A stretch of 64,000 nt of DNA from Stappia sp. BW2 (GCF_008107695.1 NZ_VIRG01000070.1:1798001-1862000); one strand, 5' to 3'. Shown: positions 18,157 to 27,009, counted from the stretch's first letter. Translations and numbers: made by a program. The notes: generated from the letters alone by a model not told the origin.

Positions 18157-19158
18157 CTATTCAGCAGCCGCCAGATCGGCGCCGGTCGGGCTGACCGCTG
18201 CCAGCGCCTTTTCGACAACTTCCAATCCAGCTCCGGGCTTGATCGCTTCCACTGTCAGAATGCGCCGCCAGGACCGGGCACCCGGACGCCCATGGAACAG
18301 GCCCAGCATGTGCCGCGTCATATGCGCCAGCTTCACGCCCCTGCTCAGTTGCCCTTCCAGATAAGGCATATGTGCCTTGACCGCGTCCCAGGGCGAGATA
18401 TCCGCCCCAGCGGCACCATAAAGCCGCCGGTCCACCTCGCCCATGATCTGCGGAGTGTGATAGGCCGCGCGGCCGAACATCAGCCCGTCCAGCGTTTCCA
18501 GAAACGGTTCCGCCTGATCCAGCGTCTGCAGTCCGCCATTGAGACCAATGAACCTGTCCGGCAGCCGCTGTTTCAGCCGCAGAACCCGCTCATAGTCGAG
18601 AGGCGGAATGTCCCGGTTTTCCTTCGGGCTAAGGCCTTTGAGCCAGGCCTTGCGCGCATGCACCCACAGGGCATCGGCTCCGGCGGCAAAAATGGCATCC
18701 GCCATGGCATCTAGTGCCATTTCAGTGTCCTGTTCGTCCACGCCGATCCGGCATTTCACGGTCACGGGAATATCGACGGCCGCCTTCATCGCCGCGACAC
18801 ATGTGGCCACCAAAGCCGGCTCTTCCATCAGGCAGGCACCAAAGCGGCCAGACTGAACCCGGTCGGACGGGCAGCCAACATTGATATTGACCTCGTCATA
18901 ACCGAAGTCGGCAACGATCCGCGCCGCTTCCGCCATATCCTTCGGATCCGATCCGCCAAGCTGACAGGCGATCGGATGCTCGATATCGGAAAAACCCAGA
19001 AGATGCTGCCGGTCGCCATGGATCACCGCGCCAGTCGTCACCATCTCCGTGTAGAGCAGCGCATGCCGTGTCAGCTGCCGGTGAAACGCACGGCAGTGAC
19101 GATCTGTCCACTCCATCATCGGCGCGACGGAAAACTTATGCTCTTGATACTTCTGCAT
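18157..19158 (-). CDS. dusA: tRNA-dihydrouridine(20/20a) synthase
   Basis: The 333-residue protein opens with FSVAPMMEWTDRHCR, the DusA signature, and has EVNINVGCPSDRVQSGRFGA near residue 90, which holds the catalytic cysteine. KCRIGVDEQD near 134 and LNGGLQTL near 202 are FMN-binding segments. It reduces uridine to dihydrouridine in the D-loop of tRNAs. It is followed downstream, on the opposite strand, by the protease gene. The dusA promoter must lie in the region 19159-19290. Confidence 0.96.
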   Translation of the reverse strand: MQKYQEHKFSVAPMMEWTDRHCRAFHRQLTRHALLYTEMVTTGAVIHGDRQHLLGFSDIEHPIACQLGGSDPKDMAEAARIVADFGYDEVNINVGCPSDRVQSGRFGACLMEEPALVATCVAAMKAAVDIPVTVKCRIGVDEQDTEMALDAMADAIFAAGADALWVHARKAWLKGLSPKENRDIPPLDYERVLRLKQRLPDRFIGLNGGLQTLDQAEPFLETLDGLMFGRAAYHTPQIMGEVDRRLYGAAGADISPWDAVKAHMPYLEGQLSRGVKLAHMTRHMLGLFHGRPGARSWRRILTVEAIKPGAGLEVVEKALAAVSPTGADLAAAE

Positions 19159-19290
19159 TTTTCTTCATTTGCACGGAACTGACACCGGATATCCATCATC
19201 CGGCTGGGACGACTGTCGTACGGTTTTGTCCGAGTTAGATCTCATGTCGAACATGATAAGTTGACGCGAGATAGCAAATTTGCGCGCTTT

Positions 19291-19560
19291 TCAAAAGCTC
19301 CGGATTGCGGAAAGGGTCATTTCAACGTCGTGATCGTCGACCTCAGTTAAGACTGCCAGCGTGGCGCCAAGAGCGTCGGCGCCGCAGGTACCCGTCTCCA
19401 AACGACGCCAGAGTTCTGGCAAGGAGATGACGGCATCGCCGGTATTTGCTGGAAAGAAAGCCTGTCTTGGCTCTCGCTGTCGTTGGAAAATCGGATGGGC
19501 GTGCGCAAAGCCAGGTTCGCAGGCGATGCTGACCAGTTCCTTGAACCGCAGCTTTTCCAG
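19291..19560 (-). CDS. 89-codon frame without a canonical start, directly behind the metallopeptidase stop
   Basis: On the minus strand a frame runs from a CTG (19558-19560) to a TGA (19291-19293); translated it reads LEKLRFKELVSIACEPGF and ends TLSAIRSF. Composition and codon choice look coding: a Leu/Glu/Ala-rich sequence with GC-ending codons. No ATG, GTG or TTG lies between the previous in-frame stop (TGA, about 19617-19619 region) and residue 50 of this frame. It begins one base after the stop of the metallopeptidase gene and is in the +1 frame relative to it. A frameshift (sequencing, mutational or programmed) fusing it to that protein, or a non-standard start, are both possible. Confidence 0.4.
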   Translation of the reverse strand: MEKLRFKELVSIACEPGFAHAHPIFQRQREPRQAFFPANTGDAVISLPELWRRLETGTCGADALGATLAVLTEVDDHDVEMTLSAIRSF

Positions 19561-19561
19561 A

Positions 19562-20392
19562 TCAGGCCCGCAACAACCGTATGTTTCGCCGCATCTGCTC
19601 GACTTGCTCGAAACTCAGCACAAAGGGTGTGGTACGGGGCAGCGTCGCCAGGATGTTCTGCTTGTTCCCGACATGCTCGCTTATTCCCCGAGGGCTGTCG
19701 ATGAGGTTATGAGCGACTTCATGGGCCAGAGTACTGGCATCCGCGTTTTTCTTGATCCGCGTGACAGCGCCCGTATGGTTTGCCTTGGAAAGGGCCAGGT
19801 CATTGTCCGGATTGAAGCGGCGGATATAGAACACCATGATTTCGTTCGGCAGCACCCTGATAGACGTATGTGCCTCTGCCAGTTCCTTCATGCGGGCAAA
19901 CAAAAGACCGTGCTGGGAAAACTCCGTCTCTTCGGCGGCCGTCAAAGCCAGAGACTGGATGGAGGTCACCTCGAAGTTGATGCCGTAGTGGCCGTAGAGT
20001 TCCCTGGCGGTGCTTTCCGCTGTCGAGACCGGGGCGTCCGGCGTCACCACGACGAAGATATGCACACGAACCTTGTGCTTGAAGACCGGAAGTGCCCGGT
20101 CGAGCTTGGTCATGGTATTTCGACCCACGGCGCCATCGTCCTTGACAGGCGGCCCACCATGTGTGGAACGCTGGAACTCCTTGACCTTTTGCACGGTTTC
20201 ATTGCCGTAGATGCCATCAGGACTGAGCCCTGTTCCACCGATGGACTTTGGCATGGGAAATCCCAAGTCTATCAAGCCGAACTGAACCAGATGCACACCG
20301 TGCCCACTGGATCCGCTGCTGAGCCAGGGGGTGTTGGTTGCGGCTGCCTCCAACTGCGGAACATTGCGGAAATAGGGAGACGTCAATGCCAT
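19562..20392 (-). CDS. Putative zinc metallopeptidase with N-terminal peptidoglycan-binding domain
   Basis: This 276-residue protein has a PG_binding_1-like repeat at about residues 28-98 (GHGVHLVQFGLIDLGF, then SPDGIYGNETVQKVKEFQ), a domain that docks on cell-wall glycan. The C-terminal part contains the zinc motif HEVAH at residues 224-228 (STLAHEVAHNLID), with another histidine at 240 that could be the third ligand. No signal peptide is visible at the N-terminus, which is odd for a wall-binding protein. The family of the protease part is not one I can name. The stop is followed at once by another coding-like frame, so the C-terminus may be incomplete. Confidence 0.72.
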   Translation of the reverse strand: MALTSPYFRNVPQLEAAATNTPWLSSGSSGHGVHLVQFGLIDLGFPMPKSIGGTGLSPDGIYGNETVQKVKEFQRSTHGGPPVKDDGAVGRNTMTKLDRALPVFKHKVRVHIFVVVTPDAPVSTAESTARELYGHYGINFEVTSIQSLALTAAEETEFSQHGLLFARMKELAEAHTSIRVLPNEIMVFYIRRFNPDNDLALSKANHTGAVTRIKKNADASTLAHEVAHNLIDSPRGISEHVGNKQNILATLPRTTPFVLSFEQVEQMRRNIRLLRA

Positions 20393-20609
20393 GGGACGAG
20401 AACTCCGGGAAATTGCAGGGGTAAACGATCAACAATCGAAGATTGATTTTTACTGCAAAACACGCACACACCGAAACAAATTACGTAGCGGAAATGCATT
20501 TTTATATGGACATCTCTGTCTGCATCCCAACAGGCCGGATTCCTCTCAATCACACCTTGCTGCCCTGCCCTGCCCGGTGTTTCACTGCGCCAAAAAGGGA
20601 GGCAGTGGA

Positions 20610-21491
20610 ATGGAAATGGCCATGACCGGCAGCCGCAATCGGGTAACGGCAGGAATAGGAATGATGTGCGCAGGCGTTGTGTGCCTGTGCCTCAACGACG
20701 CCATAGCCAAGACACTGACCGCTGACTACAACCCGATCCAGATCCTGTTTCTGCGCAACATCATCGCTCTGCCGATAGCCATTCTGATTGCACTGAAAAT
20801 GGGTGGTAGAACCGCCCTGATTTCTCACCGTCCGGCGGCCCACCTTCTGCGCGGCGCGCTGTGGATTTGCGCCGCCACACTGTTTTTCACCGGCCTCAGC
20901 CTCATGGGCCTCGCCGAGGCGACGGCACTGGTCTTCATCATGCCCGTTTTCGTGACAGCGATTTCCGCACTGGTGTTGCGCGAACAAGTTGGCTGGCGGC
21001 GATGGACAGCAGTGCTCGTTGGATTTGTTGGCGTTCTGGTGGTCGTCCGCCCGGGTTCGGGCGCATTTCAGGCAGCTTCGCTTTTGCCCATCGCAACGGC
21101 TTTCGTCTATGCGATGCTGATGCTCAGCGCACGGTTTGTAGACCCGCGAGAGAGTGTGTGGACCTTGATGCTTTACCTGACCGGAGCCGGTGCCCTCATC
21201 AGCGCACTTGCGATGCCATTCGTCTGGGTGCAGCCACACGCTGAAGACATCTGGCTGTTCCTGGGTGTTGCCTTGTTCGGTACGATTGGCATCACGTTGA
21301 TTACGCAGGCCTTCCGTCTTGCTCCAGCAGCGGTTGTCGCGCCCTTCGACTATACCGCACTCTTGTGGGCGACCTTGCTGGGCTGGCTACTGTGGGACGA
21401 GATTCCCGACATGGCGACCTACGTCGGAGCGGCGATCATCATTGCCAGCGGTATCGCCATCGTGCTGCGCGAACGGCAGCTTGAAACCTGA
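20610..21491 (+). CDS. EamA/DMT-family membrane transporter
   Basis: The ATG at 20610, following GGGAGG, opens a 293-residue protein with ten predicted hydrophobic segments arranged as two five-segment EamA repeats (GIGMMCAGVVCLCLNDAIA near residue 14; TALVFIMPVFVTAISALVL near 103; the second repeat from about 150). The VRPGSG and YTALLWATLLGWLLWDE motifs are typical of DMT exporters related to RhaT/YdcZ-type metabolite carriers. The transported metabolite cannot be read from the sequence. It converges with the TRAP binding-protein gene at a shared GC-rich hairpin. Confidence 0.92.
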   Translation: MEMAMTGSRNRVTAGIGMMCAGVVCLCLNDAIAKTLTADYNPIQILFLRNIIALPIAILIALKMGGRTALISHRPAAHLLRGALWICAATLFFTGLSLMGLAEATALVFIMPVFVTAISALVLREQVGWRRWTAVLVGFVGVLVVVRPGSGAFQAASLLPIATAFVYAMLMLSARFVDPRESVWTLMLYLTGAGALISALAMPFVWVQPHAEDIWLFLGVALFGTIGITLITQAFRLAPAAVVAPFDYTALLWATLLGWLLWDEIPDMATYVGAAIIIASGIAIVLRERQLET

Positions 21492-21492
21492 A

Positions 21493-21525
21493 GCCCCGCC
21501 GGCGCGGTTTGCCGGCCGGCGGGGC
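21493..21525. terminator. GC-rich hairpin between convergent genes
   Basis: GCCCCGCCGGC (21493-21503) pairs with GCCGGCGGGGC (21515-21525). It sits between the convergent DMT transporter and TRAP binding-protein genes and could end both transcripts. No T run follows on either strand, so it is a weak intrinsic candidate. Confidence 0.5.
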
Positions 21526-21534
21526 AAGGCCTGC

Positions 21535-22599
21535 TTACATGCGCTGGGTGAAGGTTGTCGCCTTGACCAATGCGGCGTAGTCCTTGGCAAGATCCAGGAA
21601 CGCGTCGTAGCTCTTCTGCACTTCGGCAAACTTCGGATTGGCGGCAGCGTTTTCCGCCATCACTTCCGCAACTGCCTTCTTCAACGCGGCCAGAACATCA
21701 TCCGGGAAGTTGGCAAAGGTCACGCCGTCTTCCTTCAGCTTCTTCATCGCAACTGCATTGTAATAGTCGAACTGAGCTGTGGTCTCGACCGAGGCAGCTT
21801 CCGCCGCAGAAGCGATGATTGCCTGAAGGTTTGCCGGCAGGCTGTCATAGGCTTCCTTGTTGACGACGATTTCAAGTGCTGCCGAGGGTTCGTGGAAGGC
21901 CGGAACGTAGCAATAGCTGGCGACTTTCTGCAGACCGAACGCCTGGTCCAGCATGGGACCGACCCACTCGGCAGCATCAATGGCACCGGACTGGAAGGCT
22001 GGGAAGATTTCCGGAGGCGGCAGCAAAACCGCGTTGACGCCAAGCTTGCGCATGGCTTCGCCGCCAAGGCCGGCGATGCGCATGTTGAGGCCTGCCAGGT
22101 CATTCAGGCTTTCAACTGGCTTCTTGAACCAGCCGGCAGCCTGAACCCCAGAACTGCCGGAGTAGAACGGCTTGAGGCCGCGTTCTTCGTAAAGGCTGTC
22201 CCACAGGTCCTGACCGCCGCCATACCGCAGCCAGGCGGTTGTTTCCACGGCGGTCATGCCGAAGGGAACGGCGGAAAAGAAATGCAGGGCCGAGTTCTTC
22301 GAAGCGGCATAGTACGGCGTCGAGTGCCCGATTTCGGCGGTGCCCTGCTCCACGGCGTCCTCGACACCGAAGGGCGGCACAAGTTCGCCGCTGGAATAAA
22401 CCTTGAAGGTCAGCTGACCGTCGGACATCGCCTCGACGCGTTTGGCAAAGGCAGTCACGTTGGTGCCGACACCCGGCGCCTTGGCCGGGAAGGACGTCGG
22501 CAGTTTCCAATGGATCTTGCCCTGCGCAATTGCGGGGGCCGCCAGCAGGCTGGCCGGAGCGGCAACGGCGCCTGCCTTCAGAAAATCACGTCTTTTCAT
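21535..22599 (-). CDS. TRAP transporter solute-binding protein, TakP (2-oxo acid)-like
   Basis: From MKRRDFLKAG the product is 354 residues; GGGAG precedes it. The twin-arginine start RRDFLKAG and the AAPAIAQG cleavage region show Tat export to the periplasm. DctP-family landmarks follow: FPAKAPGVGTNVTAFAKRVE near residue 41 and the ligand segment LAGLNMRIAGLGGEAMRKLG, with the conserved arginine near residue 177. These match the TakP branch, which binds pyruvate and other 2-oxo acids or lactate, often with a metal ion. Ligand identity is inference from similarity. It is the last gene of the minus-strand QMP operon, an order different from the usual PQM. Confidence 0.9.
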   Translation of the reverse strand: MKRRDFLKAGAVAAPASLLAAPAIAQGKIHWKLPTSFPAKAPGVGTNVTAFAKRVEAMSDGQLTFKVYSSGELVPPFGVEDAVEQGTAEIGHSTPYYAASKNSALHFFSAVPFGMTAVETTAWLRYGGGQDLWDSLYEERGLKPFYSGSSGVQAAGWFKKPVESLNDLAGLNMRIAGLGGEAMRKLGVNAVLLPPPEIFPAFQSGAIDAAEWVGPMLDQAFGLQKVASYCYVPAFHEPSAALEIVVNKEAYDSLPANLQAIIASAAEAASVETTAQFDYYNAVAMKKLKEDGVTFANFPDDVLAALKKAVAEVMAENAAANPKFAEVQKSYDAFLDLAKDYAALVKATTFTQRM

Positions 22600-22619
22600 T
22601 GTTGAATCTCCCATGGTGT

Positions 22620-24185
22620 TCAAAACAGGACGTCCGGCAACTGGGTCGCCAGGGCCGGAAAGGCAGCGACCAGACCGAGCGCCACAAGCTGAATGGCGAC
22701 AAACGGGATCACCGAAACATAGATGTCAGAGGTGCGGATATCCGCCGGTGCGACCGACCGGAAATAGAAAAGTGCAAACCCGAATGGCGGCGTCAAGAAC
22801 GAAGTTTGCAGATTGAGCGCAATCAGAACCGCGAACCAGACCGGGCTGATGTCGGACTGCAGGATGATCGGCCCGACAATCGGAACGACGATGAAAATGA
22901 TTTCGACGAATTCGAGAATGAACCCAAGCAGAAAGATGACCAGCATGGTCAGCAGCAACATGCCGTAGGCGCCACCCGGCAAGGCATGCAGCAGTTCGGC
23001 GACATGCTCGTCGCCATTGAAGCCGCGGAAGACGAGCGACAAGATGCTGGCGGCAATCACGATGCCGAAGATCATCCCGGTGATTGTGACTGTTTCCCGC
23101 AGCGCGGGCACAAGCACGCCTTCCCGCATCAGAGACGCTGCCGCGATGGCCAGCATGACGAACGCCGCTGCCGTCATCGCAACGGAGACAATCGTCAGCG
23201 CAGTCCAGCTGATCCGCCCGCCTTCGAATTCCAGACCGAACAGTCCGAGCCGGCGCAGGACAAGCAGCACGATGGCAAAGCCCGCACACGCCATGGCGAT
23301 GCGGGCGGCCTTGCCGTCGCCTGCGGCCGCAGCAATCAGGATGGCACCGGCGACGCCGACGCTGGCGGCTTCCGTGGGTGTTGCGATGCCTATCAGGATG
23401 CTGCCGAGCACGGCCACGATCAGCCCGAGTGTGGGGGCAATGTTCCGGACCAATTCACGGCCCGGCACGCGCGGCTGCCTTGACCGGGTTTGCCCCTCCT
23501 GCCCTTTCGGCGTGTTTCGGCGCAGGCGCAGCAGAACGTAGGCTGCATAGAGAGCAACCAGAAGCAGACCCGGGATCAACGCCCCGGCGAACAGATCGCC
23601 CACCGTGACAGGGTCCGGCGCGAAGTTGCCGGCTTCCTGCTGCGCCTCGAAGTAGGCATTGGACACCTGGTCGCCCAGAAGGATCAGAACGATGGATGGC
23701 GGAATGATCTGACCGAGCGTGCCGCTGGCGCAGATGAGACCGCTGCTCATGTGCTTGTTGACCCCGGCCGCCAGCAGCGCGGGCAGAGTGATCGTTCCAA
23801 GCATGACGATGGTTGCCCCGATGATGCCGGTGGAGGCGGCAATGAGCGCACTTACCAGAACGACGGAAAGCGCCAGGGCAGACTGCTGCCCGCCCATCGC
23901 AGCCGTCAGGCTCTGCAACATCCGCTCTGCCTGGCGTGATTTTTCCAGCAGGAGCCCCATGAGCACGAACAACGGCACCGCCAGCAGCAGCGGATTGGTC
24001 ATCACACCATAGACACGCTGGGGAACAGCCTGGAAGAACACAAGGTCGAAGTGCCCGGTCGCGGCTGCGACAAGCGCCACAAGCGTCGGGGCGCCGGCAA
24101 TTGCCAGCAGCACAGGCACACCGGAAAGAATGCAGGCGAATACGGACAGGGCCAGGATGATGAGCCAGATGATATCGGCTGTCAT
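22620..24185 (-). CDS. TRAP transporter large permease subunit (DctM type)
   Basis: The 521-residue membrane protein has more than ten hydrophobic stretches and DctM signatures such as ISGVPVLLAIAGAP near residue 20, TGIIGATIVMLGTITLPALL near 118 and FLTPPFGFALFYFR near 460. It is longer than classic DctM proteins (about 425-450), with extra helices around residues 260-340, as is common in the branch paired with TakP-like binding proteins. It couples solute uptake to a sodium gradient. Its ATG overlaps the stop of the small-subunit gene by four bases, so they are translationally coupled. Confidence 0.92.
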   Translation of the reverse strand: MTADIIWLIILALSVFACILSGVPVLLAIAGAPTLVALVAAATGHFDLVFFQAVPQRVYGVMTNPLLLAVPLFVLMGLLLEKSRQAERMLQSLTAAMGGQQSALALSVVLVSALIAASTGIIGATIVMLGTITLPALLAAGVNKHMSSGLICASGTLGQIIPPSIVLILLGDQVSNAYFEAQQEAGNFAPDPVTVGDLFAGALIPGLLLVALYAAYVLLRLRRNTPKGQEGQTRSRQPRVPGRELVRNIAPTLGLIVAVLGSILIGIATPTEAASVGVAGAILIAAAAGDGKAARIAMACAGFAIVLLVLRRLGLFGLEFEGGRISWTALTIVSVAMTAAAFVMLAIAAASLMREGVLVPALRETVTITGMIFGIVIAASILSLVFRGFNGDEHVAELLHALPGGAYGMLLLTMLVIFLLGFILEFVEIIFIVVPIVGPIILQSDISPVWFAVLIALNLQTSFLTPPFGFALFYFRSVAPADIRTSDIYVSVIPFVAIQLVALGLVAAFPALATQLPDVLF

Positions 24186-24655
24186 GAATCGTTCCGCCGG
24201 GTCGCGCCAAACAGCTTTTGAAGAATGAAGATGACGACAAGGGCCGGAAGGATGACGAGACAGGTCTTTACCAGAAACAGGCCAGGCAGGCCGCCGGTTT
24301 CAGGAGAACCTTCCAGGATCGCCCAGGAGCTTCGGACCAGCGGAAATGCCGTCCAGAGCATGAGCCCGAAAACCGGCAGTGCCAGCAGGAGGTACCCAAG
24401 CCAGTCGATGCGGCCATTCGTGCGATCGCTCCAGTTCTGGCGAAAGACGTCTACACGCACGTGCTTGTCCGCATCGAAGGAAACGGCGACAGAAAGAGCG
24501 ACAAGAGCTGCGAAGGCATAATTGACCGCGTCCTGAATTTCCAGAAACCCGAAGCCGAGCAGATAGCGCATCAGCACCATAGCCAATTGGCCCAGAAAGA
24601 CAATCGCGGCCAATCCCATGCAAAGCATGTGCACCGCTCGAAAGACCCTATGCAT
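24182..24655 (-). CDS. TRAP transporter small permease subunit (DctQ type)
   Basis: At 157 residues with four hydrophobic segments (LAAIVFLGQLAMVLMRYLL; AFAALVALSVAVSF; LGYLLLALPVFGLMLW; LVKTCLVILPALVVIFIL), this has the DctQ layout. The pattern DADKHVRVDVF, near the loop after the second segment, is the family signature. It is the first gene of the TRAP operon, with the promoter expected in the 429-bp gap upstream. It helps the large permease accept the loaded binding protein. Confidence 0.9.
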   Translation of the reverse strand: MHRVFRAVHMLCMGLAAIVFLGQLAMVLMRYLLGFGFLEIQDAVNYAFAALVALSVAVSFDADKHVRVDVFRQNWSDRTNGRIDWLGYLLLALPVFGLMLWTAFPLVRSSWAILEGSPETGGLPGLFLVKTCLVILPALVVIFILQKLFGATRRNDS

Positions 24656-25084
24656 TCATCACTCGTGACGCTGGAAGTCATGTTCGCCCCGGGGCACGGA
24701 TGCTCGACCCGGCCCTGTGGAGCCCCCGGCTTTGCCCCGCACCAAGCCCAGAGCGAACCGGGGGGACGCCCGAACTTAAACACCGAAATTGGGCGTGTAT
24801 ACAATGATTTGGGTGCTTATTACGGAAAATTCCGCCTGCTCGCCAAGGTCCTCAACGGACAGTTGTTCGCATGTGCGAAGCGGCATATCGCCCCGGCGGG
24901 CTGTTTCGCACGAAGTTCTTGGATTTTGCAGAGCAAAATGGATTGCGGCATCGCAACAAATGCGTTAGGCCAAAACCTTATCCGCTTTCAGGGCGTCCGT
25001 GCCCTGCCCGGTTCTCCTCCCTCGGGCAAGGTCAGTTTTTAGCGCTCTGGACAGTTTGCAACCGTTCAATTTCTGGAGTTTGCG
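24656..25084. promoter_or_regulatory. Divergent intergenic region with two perfect palindromes (TRAP operon and peroxiredoxin)
   Basis: This 429-bp gap has no convincing gene. It carries TGTATACA (24796-24803), a core often used by GntR/FCD regulators of TRAP operons, and TTCGCATGTGCGAA (24866-24879), a 14-bp inverted repeat with a two-base centre. Both could control the TRAP genes (minus) or the peroxiredoxin (plus). A second TTCGCACGAA follows downstream. No matching regulator gene lies in the window. Confidence 0.4.
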
Positions 25085-25627
25085 ATGCTCGGCAAAAAAG
25101 TTCCGTTCGTTACCTTCCGCACCCGTGTCCGCGACGAATCCATCGAAGGTCCGAACCCGTTCCGTTGGGAAGACAAGACCAGCGACGACTATTTCAAAGG
25201 CAAGAAGGTCGTTCTGTTTTCGCTTCCCGGTGCCTTTACTCCGACCTGCTCCACCTATCAGCTGCCGGATTTCGAAAAGCTGTTCGAAGAGTTCAAGGCT
25301 GAAGGCGTCGACGACATCTACTGCATCTCCGTCAACGATGCTTTCGTGATGAATGCCTGGGCGAAAGCGCAAGGCGTCGAGAATGTCAAAGTGATCCCGG
25401 ATGGTTCCGGCGAGTTCACCCGCAAGATGGGCATGCTGGTTGCCAAGGACAATCTCGGCTTCGGCATGCGCTCCTGGCGCTATGGCGCTGTCGTCAACGA
25501 CGGCGTTGTCGAGCAGTGGTTCGAAGAAGAAGGCTTCTCCGACAACTGCGAGAGCGACCCTTATGGTGTTTCTGCACCGCAGAACATCCTGGAAAAGCTG
25601 CGCGCTGCAAAAGTGCAGGCCGCCTGA
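25085..25627 (+). CDS. Peroxiredoxin, Prx5-like
   Basis: This 180-residue cytoplasmic protein has the AhpC-TSA/redoxin fold with the peroxidatic cysteine in PGAFTPTCST near residue 56, the Prx5-family pattern. A second cysteine occurs at YCIS and another in the late segment DNCES (residue about 154), so the resolving partner could be one of these or glutathione/glutaredoxin. It removes hydrogen peroxide and organic peroxides. The gene has its own promoter region and a strong terminator, and is convergent with the cytochrome bd genes. Confidence 0.95.
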   Translation: MLGKKVPFVTFRTRVRDESIEGPNPFRWEDKTSDDYFKGKKVVLFSLPGAFTPTCSTYQLPDFEKLFEEFKAEGVDDIYCISVNDAFVMNAWAKAQGVENVKVIPDGSGEFTRKMGMLVAKDNLGFGMRSWRYGAVVNDGVVEQWFEEEGFSDNCESDPYGVSAPQNILEKLRAAKVQAA

Positions 25628-25648
25628 ACCAACAGGCACAAGCTCAGC

Positions 25649-25679
25649 AAAAAGCCCCGGAGCGATCCGGGGCTTTTTT
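25649..25679 (+). terminator. Intrinsic terminator, peroxiredoxin
   Basis: AAAAAGCCCCGG (25649-25660) and CCGGGGCTTTTTT (25667-25679) form a perfect stem around AGCGAT, ending in a T run on the plus strand. The A run on the left arm lets it also end the minus-strand cyd transcript. Confidence 0.9.
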
Positions 25680-25713
25680 CGTTTCGTGACAATGCTTTGG
25701 AAAAAAGCCTCGC

Positions 25714-25833
25714 CTAGTCGCGGCCTTCGAGGCGGCGACGTTCGTCTTCCGACCGCAGCTCCAGCCACATCGCATTCAGAATCGCCATAGCACAGGCCAG
25801 AGGCATTCCGAGGACCCAGGCAAAATACCACAT
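25714..25833 (-). CDS. cydX: Cytochrome bd oxidase small subunit CydX
   Basis: A 39-codon frame begins at the ATG reading MWYFAWVLG, 13 bases after the end of cydB, and ends with a charged tail (RSEDERRRLEGRD). One hydrophobic helix covers residues 2-24, and the MWYFAW start followed by LG..LA is the CydX signature. CydX packs against CydA and is needed for stable haem d/b595 in enterobacterial enzymes. Position behind cydB and motif agree. Short genes like this are often missed in annotation. Confidence 0.93.
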   Translation of the reverse strand: MWYFAWVLGMPLACAMAILNAMWLELRSEDERRRLEGRD

Positions 25834-25845
25834 GAAGCAGTCTCC

Positions 25846-27003
25846 TCAGTAAGCGGTGTGGTTGTCGCGTTCGATGGTTTCTTCATCCACCTTGCCCCAC
25901 AAGACCTTGTAGACCCAAGCGGTGTAGACAAGGATGATCGGCAGGAAGATGAGTGTCACCACCAGCATGTTGAACAGTGTTCGATGGCTGGAAGATGCAT
26001 CCCAGACCGTCAGGCTGGCACCAGGCTGTATCGAGGACGGCAGGATGAATGGGAACATCGAGACACCGACCGTCGATATGATTCCGAAAACCGCCAGCTT
26101 CGAAAAGAGGAAGATCGGCATTTCCAGACGGGTCTGCAACAGCACCAGGGTTCCGAACAGTCCCAGGAACCCGAGACCGGGCGCGAGCCAGAGAATGGGG
26201 TGGACAGTGTAATTGGCCATCCATGCCCCGCCTTCCGTAATCGCCTGTTTCGCGAGCGGATTGGCTGCCATGTTCGGATCGATTTCGGACGTGATGCGGA
26301 AGCCTTCCACATAGCCGCTGGCAATCAGATAACCGCCGAGGGCGAACAGCGCGATGCTGAGACCGGCCGCGACGGTTCCAAACCGCCGTGCGCGCTTGGC
26401 AATATCGCCGTTGGTCCGCATCACCAGCCAGACCGAGCCGTGCGTTACCAGCATGGCTACGGACAAGACCCCGCACAGTAGCGAGAACGGCGAGAACAGC
26501 CCGAAGAACGAGCCTTCATAGGTCATGCGCAGGTCGTTATCGAGCGAGAACGGCACGCCGAGCAGCACATTGCCGACGGCAACACCGAAGACGAGCGCCG
26601 GCACGAACGACCCTGTAAACAGCGCCCAGTCCCAGGAATTCCGCCAGGACGGGTCTGGCCGCTTGGACCGGTACTTGAAGGAGACCGGCCGCAGGATCAT
26701 CGCCGCCAGCACCACGAACATCGCAAGATAGAATCCCGAAAAGCTGATGGCATAGAGCGGTGGCCAGGCAGCGAAGATCGCCCCGCCCCCCAGGATGAAC
26801 CAGACCTGGTTTCCTTCCCAGGTAGGGCCAATCGTATTGATGACGACGCGGCGCTCGATATCCGTCTCGGCAACAAAGGGCAGCATCGCGCCGACGCCCA
26901 TGTCAAATCCGTCCATCACCGCAAAGGCAATCAGAAGGACACCCAGCAGAAGCCACCAGATCATCTTCAGGACAGAGTAGTCGATCATTTCATAGAGGAT
27001 CAT
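25846..27003 (-). CDS. cydB: Cytochrome bd ubiquinol oxidase subunit II
   Basis: The 385-residue inner-membrane protein starts MILYEMIDYSVLK; an in-frame ATG five codons later is an alternative. MDGFDMGVGAMLPFV near residue 29 and RRVVINTIGPTWEGNQVWFI near 46 are CydB signatures, and eight to nine hydrophobic segments follow. With CydA it forms the bd-type quinol oxidase that reduces oxygen to water at high affinity and tolerates NO and cyanide. cydA ends six bases upstream of the start, so they are one operon. Confidence 0.96.
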   Translation of the reverse strand: MILYEMIDYSVLKMIWWLLLGVLLIAFAVMDGFDMGVGAMLPFVAETDIERRVVINTIGPTWEGNQVWFILGGGAIFAAWPPLYAISFSGFYLAMFVVLAAMILRPVSFKYRSKRPDPSWRNSWDWALFTGSFVPALVFGVAVGNVLLGVPFSLDNDLRMTYEGSFFGLFSPFSLLCGVLSVAMLVTHGSVWLVMRTNGDIAKRARRFGTVAAGLSIALFALGGYLIASGYVEGFRITSEIDPNMAANPLAKQAITEGGAWMANYTVHPILWLAPGLGFLGLFGTLVLLQTRLEMPIFLFSKLAVFGIISTVGVSMFPFILPSSIQPGASLTVWDASSSHRTLFNMLVVTLIFLPIILVYTAWVYKVLWGKVDEETIERDNHTAY

Positions 27004-27009
27004 TTTCGA

